A stretch of 64,000 nucleotides of DNA from Polytrichum commune. Lineage: Eukaryota > Streptophyta > Polytrichopsida > Polytrichales > Polytrichaceae. The notes beneath the pieces were generated by a model. That model saw only the letters and a program-made list of their open reading frames with translations. It ran no database searches and was not told the DNA's origin. Location: contig OX485806.1 of NCBI GenBank assembly GCA_950295325.1, positions 24,058,001 to 24,122,000 on the forward strand, written 5' to 3'. The first letter of the stretch is position 1. Each line of letters begins with the position of its first letter. This document shows positions 54,467-64,000 of this stretch, piece by piece. Position numbers and translations under genes: made by a program.

Positions 54467-57400
54467 TAGCTCCACCCTAATCTTTTTGCATCTCGCAAAA
54501 CTTCACCACTTGGTATACATGTTTGAAATGTCTCCGATAAGATGGGCCTTAGTCTTCGACACATCCCAATGTCATTACCTCCTCTTGTGGCACCACAGTG
54601 GGTCTTCAACACTTAGCTAATCACTCCGTCGTGGGTGGCTCCAAACTTGTTCACTAGACTGTAGCGAGGGCCAGTGATAAAATAAGTCATGCACATAGCC
54701 TCAAGCATTTGTACCACTGTGTTGAATTGTGATTTATCTTTGTCAAGAACATTGTCTCATGGTTGCCTTGCTCAACAAGTTGACATTATATACAAAATCA
54801 TATCTTTGACATCAAAATGTCAAAACGATGAAGATTTCCGCACAAAAGCACACAAGGTCTTGATGCTCTCGATGTGCATAGAGAAATTGTATGTAGGACT
54901 TATAGCAATTTTTAGGTGTCACAAAACTTCTCGGCCAATTGTATTGCAAACTATCAATCGGAGCTTGATTTGACCATTTCCAACCGTGCTTGAAATTTAC
55001 TTGCCATCACTTTCTTATCCTATGTTCTAAGGAGTAAATTTGTATAGACACAATTTTGTGGTGTTCAATCAAGATATACATTGTGGGAAAAGTGAACCAA
55101 ATTCAAAAGGAAAGGATTAATATATTCCATTATATTTTTTAGACAAAAGACTAAGGGGTTAGTACCAAACATGCATTTTCAAGAATTGAATAAATGTTTA
55201 CTCGGAGAGAAGGCAGAGCCCCTCAAAGTGTGCCACCTTGGTTCCTATTTAATGTCTCTTGCCTTATTTTATTTTAGAATCAATCACTACATCACAAGTT
55301 TTGTAATCCACATTGATATGTGCAATAGGTTTCCTCATGCTAATTTATCGTCATCCACACTATTTTAGGTATTTGTTACCACATTAAGAAAATACATTTT
55401 TACTGTGGTTGCCAAACAGGTTGATAAACACAATTATAAGTTCTGGTTAACTAGTTTTGACCTGAAGTAATAGAGGCAACAAATATATCAGTGCAGATGT
55501 ATAATTTTATGCAGTCAATAGCTACTAAGTTGTAACATGTTTCTATTGAATTTTTTGACAGACCAGCCTTTTCCCAAGACCAGGTGCCAAAAGGAAGGCA
55601 AATAACTTATGAGGTGCCATGGAGTTTTAGGGGCCCTAATTGCCATGTCACCTGAAAACCTGCAGTAAAAGTGTCCTGAGTCTAGCATGGGTTTGAACTG
55701 ACCACCATATTACATAATAAATAAAATAAATAAAAATAACATCGGAGTTTTACACCGGCAGTGTGTATGTTTGACAAATTTCATTTGGCATTCATCTTCA
55801 AATCCAAGTGTCACATGACGATTTTTTTTTAAAAAAAAAGGATGTCAACTGACATCTATGTTTTCTTCTAAAATGTCACCTCAATGTCACATGCCTAGTA
55901 GTACATGTCATTTCAATTGCAAACATGTTCATTAATGTGTGTTCTTTTTCTTCACAAGTCATACTATATGTCAAACTCTAAATTAGGTATGGCAATTGAC
56001 GTGCTCTTTCTTTCTTCTTTTTCCTTTTAATTTTTTTTTTTGGTGGGTGTATGGAAGTTTTTTGTTTTTCAAGCAATGGATGAGTGGTGGCAGGAACGGA
56101 GGAGACCAGGGGAGTAGGGTTACATTGGTCAAATCCAACGATCGAGAAAGCACAGGCAACGTGACCTCACCAGAAGCCAGAAACTACTTTCATCGCCCAT
56201 AGACTTCTTCTCGAATATCAAGAGCTTGCAAAACTTTGTCAAAAATACACACTACTTACCAGTAGGCACTCTCAAATCATAATTAACTAGTGTTTTTGGG
56301 CCCGGTGAATATAAAAGTTTTCGGTTTACACCAAGAATCTGCAACCATCACACATCCCACATGTCACATAGTAGGATTACGGCGAATATATAATGTGGGC
56401 CACACTTGTGTCAAACAAATAATATGCTTGGTCTAAAATTCTATTCAGAAGAAATGATTCGTGTGCATTTCATATACTAGATCCTAGGAGACGGATTTAG
56501 CAACTTTTGATAAGGAGCAATAGGAGGTTATAGTATCTCTCCATGTATCACCTTGGAAAAGGTATATTTTCCACATAAGAAAATATCTTGTTTAGGGCTC
56601 TCTACCCATTAGAGGAGCTCCACCGGAACATATGGCATCCACGTTGTCCAATTAAGTCACGGGTTCCCGGAGACAAAGGAGATGAGAACACGTCATTATT
56701 CTAGATGGAACTTTTGCTACAAGCATTACTTGCAAGGATGTACTAACAACCACTTATAATGTACTCACCCTTTAGCCTTTCTTAAGATGATGCCCCTCCA
56801 ACCCTTGAACAAGGAATCAAATTGCACCAAGGAAGCATAATGTTGCACCGTCTAATATCCCAAATTGATCATGAGACACAAAGTTACAATTCTATTCCAA
56901 AAGATCTCCTAGCTTCAAGGACTCATCCAATGCTCGGGACAAATATGATGCTTACATACTACGCTCATGGTAAGACCGAGAATGTGTTAAGTAATTCGGT
57001 TGTTGTTGAGGTAGTATTGGCTTGAGGATGTCATGACATGTCTATCAGTTGGCAAGTTCATTATGTATGATGAACTTTGCCAATTTTCATTACCACATTG
57101 GCTGGGGACAATAAACCCCCACATGAAAATTACAATTTGTAACCAAATGTATTATAATCATCTAGTAAGATTTTCATTAATCAACTTGCCAATGTGTTGA
57201 GAGACTATAATGTAACGCATGAATTGTTGACATGTGGATTGGAGCTCAATATACAATGTCCATGAATTACGACAATTCTGATGTTGTGGTGCAAGGTCCA
57301 AGGTTTGATAGTTTACCATGGTGGTTATAAATAAACACACTGCCATAGTTGGTCATGGAAGCCAACCTAATTTTTAGGGGAAAATTATAGCCATGTTTAA

Positions 57401-60325
57401 AAATGTAAAAGTAGTCTCCAAAATAGATAGAATACATGAACCCTATTCACATGGCGATTTTATCTTGTCAATGCCCATAAAATCTCCCTCCGATGCCATT
57501 TTCCACCATCGTTATATGCGTAGGTGCCACATATTTACAACAACATGTCAAAGCCCACAACATGCTATTAAGATGCAATATAAGAGTGCAATCTAGTGGG
57601 TGTTGGATCAATTGCATATTGCCTTACTCAACATCTAAAACATTTGATCTTCACCATTTGGATCTTACCCTTCCAAGATTGCCTACAAAGATCTCATTGT
57701 CATTGCCATTTCGTTATATGCCCCCATTACCCCCACATGAAGAATCTAAGCATTAACTTGTTTATAAAAAAATTGTTATGACATGTATTTAGTATGTGTG
57801 CCATAAACATTTGGATATAAAAACATGCAACTCTAAAGTTTTTAGAACATATTCACGGTTGTTGTCAAAAGGGCCACAACAGATGTTTCCTGGGTTAGGT
57901 GGGCTTCCAACTCTACACCCAATGACTTGAACTGCAATACAACCAACCCCGCACCCCACAATACATCATTCAACTACAATTCCCAAATGCCTTCATGACC
58001 TCTCAATTTGCCCTAGTACGTTGGTTAAGGGTTGAATTTGATATTTATCTACACATATAACATACATACGGAATAGACCTAGTAGTAACTGGTGGCAAGC
58101 TTCCCCCGGGGGTGCATCTACACTTGATTTATGTATACACATGCAAGAACCCCCTATTTAATGAGGGGGAGGTATTTGCCTTCCTTCGTTGAATATTTTC
58201 CACCCTATAAGTGGCTAAATTTCTACTTGATGGTATTTTCTAATACCTTATCATTATATTTAAATTTTAGAGTCGCATGATTATAATCACCTTATTTTAT
58301 TTATAAGTAGTAGAAATTTTGTGTGAACAATCTGCACATTATGCATACAATACACTATGCATATATTACTTTGTACTTACACACATACAATTATCATACT
58401 ATAAACTTTATCATCCAACCAACATAAAAACAACATACATAGCAATAAAATAGCTTCAACATACATAAACTTCAATTGTAGCATACATAACAAATCAACA
58501 CCAACATACATAAATCCTCAACAACAAAAAGCATTACACCTTCAACTTTAATATACACTTTGAAATATACACTTAAGAATTAAACTGCAACATTACCAAC
58601 AATAAATATTACACTGTAATTAACCTTGAAGGAATCTTCTTGAACCCCCCAGGAAACCCTAGATAAGCCAGCCAACCCTTTCATTGCCGAATGACAATAC
58701 TTTTCATCCAAAGATGATGATTTTAAACAAATTTATCCACAAGTTCATATAAATTTTGCCTATTTCTCATCCAATGTCACTAATGCCAAATTATTTATGT
58801 TGATCCTATAAATAAAAAATCTAAACTTAATTTTATTTATGCTACATTACATCTAAATAAATAAATAAAACCCACAACTTAAACAACATTGAACATAATA
58901 TGTACAATCCAAATTCACATTTAGATGATGTTATTGTATATATTTTTAAAATGTAATTTTTGTGTGTCTTGAATAAAATCCACCTTACATTTTCTCGCAC
59001 GTGGTTTTTTGCATTTTTGCCAATGCTCGCCCCTAGCAAGCTTTTGAAGTCAGTTGTTTTTATCAAATTCACCATTATTTACAAGTCGTACATCTTTCAA
59101 TTAAAGAATTTGGTTTATATTGTAAAATTAATATATGTGAGGTAAGAAAATAAATTACTTAAGGAGTAAATATCACATCATTTTTTTTAACACAATACTA
59201 ACATGTAACTCAAATCTACTAATAATGAATAAGTTGCGCATCTTTACTCAAGGATAGAGTTAATAAAAAAAATGTGAAAGTTAATGTAGTGAAGAGACTA
59301 GCCTCTAGAGATCCGAGTTAAAAAAATGAGAGATCGGAATCAGAGAAATAAAATATGAAGAAGTTAGAGTCAAAATCATTTTTAAAGAGTTGCTTCAAGT
59401 GGTGAGGGATGAACCATTTCCTTGACTTGTGGCTCACCACGTTGAGTTTGATTCAATGTAATTTCATCACTGTCCATTTGTTTTTGAGACTAGGCCTCCT
59501 TTATTTTCATCCAAAAATTCACCCATTATTGATTTTTTTTCGTGTTAAAAAATACTTTTTAAACATAATCATACCTTATTGAGGAGTATTTTACTAGATC
59601 AAAGGGTAGATATAATACTTCACTAGTTAATTTTAACATAGTAATCTCATTGGTTTGATCATTTTGGCGTGTAATCACTTTGTATCTTCAAAATTACAGT
59701 TTAACTCTTAATCACTACAATGATCTTTAACTTTAGCTTAATCATCTCCTACCAATAATTCTTCAATATTCAAAGTTTAGATTTTTATATGACTAAGTTA
59801 ATTTTTGTCTCTAAAATCATCTAACAAACCTCATCGTTTATTTCTTTAATTCTTAACTATTACAATGAAAAGGTTAATTGATCAAAGAAGTAATTGAACC
59901 CTTCACACTTATGCCTTCCCCATAGCATGATCCCACCAAGTCCTAATGCAACACTCAATGCAACCAAGTCACATGCTACATGGGAAGCCACATTGCAAGG
60001 CTTACTAATGGCCTTTTGTAACAATTGCTACAACTAAGAGGTTGAAGGAAAAATTTAAAAAAAATAAAATAAAATTGCAGCAACAAAAATGGTTATGTTT
60101 TGTAGATCCTACCTTGCTAGTTCTTAAGACCAGATTACATCTCCTCAAATTAATGAAATAAAAATAAAAATAAAAATTAGGTGAGCATTCAAGATATCTG
60201 GAATTGGAGGCCACCACGTGCGATTGCGGCGAGGATGGCTTGAAGTTTAGAGACCAAATGGGGGAGCACGATGTCTAAAACACTTCACGGGATTTGTCAA
60301 AATGTCAAGGATTGAATGAGATGGC
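54467..60325. other. Decayed AT-rich sequence, no gene recognised
   Basis: Small features only: a hairpin TTGGCAAGTTCAT..ATGAACTTTGCCAA near 57051-57085, a T9/A9 pair at about 55823-55841, and an A/C-rich stretch (58420-58620) with repeated CAACATACATA words. Similar A/C-rich spacers occur between Harbinger genes, and an accessory-gene remnant follows at 60.3 kb, but the link is weak. Confidence 0.3.
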
Positions 60326-60329
60326 TGCA

Positions 60330-60842
60330 ACAATGATGACATCGTCTGTAATGCATTAGTTTCATATCGAATGAAGCATCCCAACAACACCAATTTTGCA
60401 TTTGAGCATTGTTGGCAAAATTGAGGCAGGTATTACATTGGACGGAGATTGGAGCTCCAAGACAATTCAATGAGGACACTCAAATTTCTTAAGGGGAAGC
60501 ACTTTGCCAATGTTCAAGCTGCCCCTAGCGATTCGGCGTGCAATGGAGAGTAAGGTCGTTGAGGAATCCACTCGTGGTGCCAATGACAGTCGCCAACCCT
60601 CTACTCTTACAAGCCGCAAGAGCAAGAGAGCTCATGGAATCAAGCAAGCAATGAGGAATTCAAGAAATGGCAAGACACGTGAGCAAGCCGCACGTGCTCA
60701 AGCCCTAGCCCAAGTCTCTTTGGAAATGGCTAGAGCTACACATACGAAAGCTCAAAGTTTGCAAGACACGATGGCTCAACAACTATTTGGCATTAACATT
60801 GTTGGAATTTCCGATCCCATGGCTCATGAGTACTATGCATAG
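60330..60842 (+). pseudogene. Remnant of a Harbinger accessory (NAM-associated) gene
   Basis: NFAFEHCWQN (about 60392-60421) matches the FMFEHCWELV motif of the accessory protein at 28.2-29.7 kb. After a frame change, 60510-60842 reads KSKRAHGIKQAMRN, then REQAARAQALAQVSLEMARA, TKAQSLQDTMAQQLFGI and DPMAHEYYA, the usual end of such proteins. It is shorter than the intact gene, interrupted by stops upstream, and no transposase is seen nearby. Origin from a Harbinger element of a different lineage is likely. Confidence 0.55.
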
Positions 60843-63800
60843 GGGTGAGAAACTTGAGAGGAGGTTGCAAGAACCACGAGTAGTAGGGTGTACCAGAAAT
60901 CAAGTGCTAAGAAAACCCAATACTATCCAAGTACCTATCCAAGTACCAGTCGGGCCTTAGGCGGATTAACCTCGGAATTGCCATGCAATTTAGGTTGAGG
61001 CCTTGGGTTTAGGCCACCCTAGAATATGTTGAAATTTTAATCCACCCTTTTTAACATTCCTTAAACATGACCAACAATGACTTCGGCAACTGCAACCATA
61101 GCCCGACTCGAAAATACGCACTCAGTACGTGAATAAATATGGTGTTGTGGTTTAATCAAGCCGGTAGCAACTGTAGCACTGAACAATTATCAGTCTATTT
61201 CATGCGCCCGATCTACTATAACAACATGATCAAACTAATGCATTCACGCAAAGAAAGCACAACATTGGGGATGAATAACTTAGTGTCATGAGAAAAGCTT
61301 CCTTTTGGGGGGGCTTTACAAATGGCCAACAAGTTAGTGACAATGAAAGTCAAATCTCACTGTTGAATCAACTGTTCCCAACGATGTTTTCAAGTATAAC
61401 ATTTTTGTATGAATCTCTCGTAAAGTTCCAAATTCCTTTGTGCACAAGTCTGGTTCTAAATTACACAATATGCAAAGAATGTCAAACTTCCTTGCCTCCC
61501 ACAGCAAGTTTCGTAAGCAAACACCTCGGAAGCACTCACTGTACTGCATCAAATTAAAGGGTCACTGAAAGCATTGCCTCAATTGCCTTGATGTTTTGAA
61601 AACTTGTTTATTACGAGAAGTGTCTACGTACTTCACCGATTTTAATTTTGTGGGTGAGAGGTCAAAGACTTCATAATAGGGGGCCGTCAACTACAGTGTC
61701 ATGCTTTCTAGCTTAGAGTGTGCTCGTGTCCTAACTTAATTAGACTTTCCCAACATCCACAAAATTGGGCATGTCAAAGGGGAACACTAAGGTCACACAC
61801 CAGCAATTAATGCATGTAAGTTATTACCATGGGAAACCGGGAAATTTTATAAGTTACATGGCATTTTTTTGGAGAAGTTTGCACACAAAATAACCATTTT
61901 TACAGTGTGACCATATGTTAGTTTTTTTTGGAGGAATATTGGAGGTAGATAGCTACATGGCTAGTTTGTTTAAGTCAAGTAGAGAGGAAATATAACGCTT
62001 AGGTTTTGAACTGTCAACTACTTCGTTCGGTTTTGGTTACCTCACCATTATCAATTGGCAGTTTAGGGTCATCTTAGACCATGCAAGATCATACGTTACG
62101 CACCAAGAATCAACATCAACATATGCTAACTAATAATAGACCAATGAACTCAATGTACGGCCTATATAAACAAGTTCGTAACCTTGCCAAGTCTTAAACC
62201 ATTTTGTTGTTTTATATTTATGGGTTTAAGAAATCATTAACAAGTCACTTCAAGTGCACAAAATTTCAACGTGTTGCCACCTCCTCTTCTCTTCTTTTTC
62301 AAGTTTTAAAGTTAAACTACGCCACTTGGAGGAAGCAAGGGGTAGTTCCTTATTCTTCCGAAAGTTTCAACACATATTTCTAACCACATTCTTTCCAATG
62401 AAACCCAAAGAATACCCTACCATTTTCATCACTCTTTATGTGTACTTAGGGATTTCATGTCAGCATCCGTCAAGTTGCATCACATCTTGTGACAATGATG
62501 TGATGCTAGACCAAAATACGTCACTTTGGCAAGGGGGTTAGTCCAACAATGTACCCAGGGGTTAAATGATGCAATCCACCCTTGGTCAACATACTAGTTG
62601 GTTGCTAAGTCGACTACTATTTGTAGTGAACAAGGTGGTCAACTATAAAATAGCAGTTTTCTACACATGTTAAAAAATAAAAGTCTGACAATCCATCCAA
62701 TAAGATCTAACGATTTGAAATTTTTGGGGTTTATATTATATTATATTATATTATTTCCAATTGGCTAACTGCTCCAATCAACCAAGAGCAATTTGTTGAT
62801 TGGTCGACTACTAATAGAAGTTAACTTCTAGGAAACCAAAAAAGAAACAAAATAAAATCCAAAGAATTTGGACCATTAGATCTTGTATCCAATAAGATCT
62901 AACAATCCATAAAAAATTTGGAATTTTGGGATTTTTTTAGAAGTTGACTGCTTATAGCACTCGACTAGCGTAGTTGATCAAAAAATTAAAACAATTACCA
63001 CATCAGTGGGTGTAATGTCCATTTGCACATCCTTGATTATACTTACTTCTCTTTTGTAAGGTCAAATGGTTTTTTGACAACCCCACTTCACCTAGGATAT
63101 GAAACACGCAAGATTTACATGATGACAAGCAAATCCAAATTAAGGTTGCAACCACTTTCCTTGGAATTTTTGGAGCTCATAAGAATATTGTATTCATTAT
63201 CAAAGTGAATATTCTTGTGCTCATTAAGTGGTCATATACCCCCTTCCCCGGTAACATGTATATTTACCTTTACATGTATATTTATTGATTTATTACCTTT
63301 GCTCTCTCTAATTGTAAGTAGACTCTACTATTGGTAAGACTAGAGGACTCCACTTTGGGATTCTAAAAGGTAAAGGGGAGTTACCCACTAGTTGAGACTA
63401 TGATGTTACATGATGTTCTCACCTCATAAGTAATGACCGTTAGTTAAGAACACTTAACTCACCCCCAAAGGCATGGAGGGAGGGCTGGATAAATATATGC
63501 TTAACCATGTAGCCAGCCAACCGGAGTAGTTTGGGACCTTGTCTCATGCTACCTGAATGACTAACCCTAGCTACGGGGGGGCCCCGCACTGGCCATGCTA
63601 GCTGGGGGGGCGGTTGGACCCTATAGTGTGGTTGGGGTATTAGAAACTTCTTCTTTGCACTTGGATAATGGTCATGGATGGTACATTGTCTTTTTCAAAA
63701 GCAAGATCACAAGACATTGATACACCATTTCATTCATTACATGGACTCCATGCCTATAATGACTCAATGCTGGCTAAAGAGAGGTTGACCAAGATTTTGC

Positions 63801-63950
63801 TAAGGTAAGTTTCAAAAAGTGACTCCTTAGGAGAAATGTATACCTAGATTGTATCAAATTATGGTGATCTTTTCCAAACAATATCTTTCATTCATGTTTG
63901 CAGATGGCAGTTTTTCTAATGGAATTAACCAAAATTCAGGATCAATTAAT
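60843..63950. other. No recognisable gene
   Basis: The frames at 61288-61557 and 62254-62541 show no domain. Words such as CAATAAGATCTAAC recur at about 62698 and 62891, and GTTGATTGG/GTTGACTGC-like blocks occur around 62760-62980, suggesting an old short repeat. Confidence 0.3.
62730..62754. repeat. (TTATA)n microsatellite
   Basis: About five units of TTATA/ATATT lie in AT-rich sequence. Confidence 0.9.
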
Positions 63951-64000
63951 GGGGAGAACCAACTGCTAGTTACAAATGAGCCAGTTGGGTTTGAGAAATA
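63951..64000 (+). repeat. 210-bp repeat, copy 3, cut by window edge
   Basis: GGGGAGAACCAACTGCTAGTTACAAATGAGCC matches the first 50 bp of 10338-10547 with few differences; the rest is outside the window. Confidence 0.6.

Overview
The window looks like repeat-dominated nuclear DNA of a land plant. It is AT-rich, its long open frames are nearly all transposon-derived, and old copies are full of stops, many of the TGG-to-TGA/TAG or CGA-to-TGA kind expected from decay of methylated cytosines. The element families (PIF/Harbinger with a MYB/NAM-like partner protein, Ty1/copia, non-LTR elements, hAT-like and Tourist-like MITEs) are typical of plant genomes. I cannot name the species. I found no convincing intact host gene, tRNA, rRNA or CRISPR array.

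Layout. 1-6.5 kb: overlapping LTR-like modules sharing a 5' terminus (TGTGAGCYC) and a 3' terminus (CACCCGG..ACGACGC..TGACA), with CT- or GA-rich non-coding internal sequence, as in large non-autonomous retrotransposon derivatives. 6.5-13.6 kb: decayed sequence with a few dispersed repeats. 13.6-17.6 kb: a 0.6-kb element flanked by TTAA and two Tourist-like elements with TAA duplications, one holding a perfect 40-bp palindrome. 17.6-24.9 kb: AT-rich sequence, possible exon-like remnants of an unrecognised gene (20.6-21.9 kb) and a non-LTR retrotransposon tail (22.6-24.1 kb).

25.403-29.960 kb is the best-preserved object: a complete PIF/Harbinger transposon with a TTA duplication, 32-bp terminal inverted repeats (30/32 identical), an intact transposase on + and a convergent MYB/SANT-like plus NAM-associated protein on -. 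In this superfamily both proteins are needed for transposition. The accessory frame has an in-frame TGA 11 codons after its most likely start, so the copy may be only partly functional.

30.9-31.8 kb: two inverted copies of a LINE tail around a 210-bp repeat. 32.3-37.0 kb and 46.2-49.5 kb: two decayed, internally deleted Ty1/copia elements with the same unusual plan: short LTR, leader over 1 kb made of degenerate ~50-bp repeats, gag, GAG-pre-integrase piece, a post-integrase piece, then the 3' LTR without reverse transcriptase. The first has been hit twice by a ~0.5-kb hAT-like MITE; a third, inverted copy lies at 40.0-40.5 kb. All three have perfect 8-bp duplications.

37.0-38.2 kb is GC-richer, with a (GA)n tract, a TATA-like box and short open segments ending at donor-like sites; it could be the 5' end of a host gene or a captured fragment. 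41-64 kb is mostly decayed non-coding repeat sequence, with a poly-G-ended element (44.4 kb), tandem arrays of ~135 bp and 192 bp, a minus-strand LTR-like remnant and a remnant of another Harbinger accessory gene (60.3-60.8 kb).
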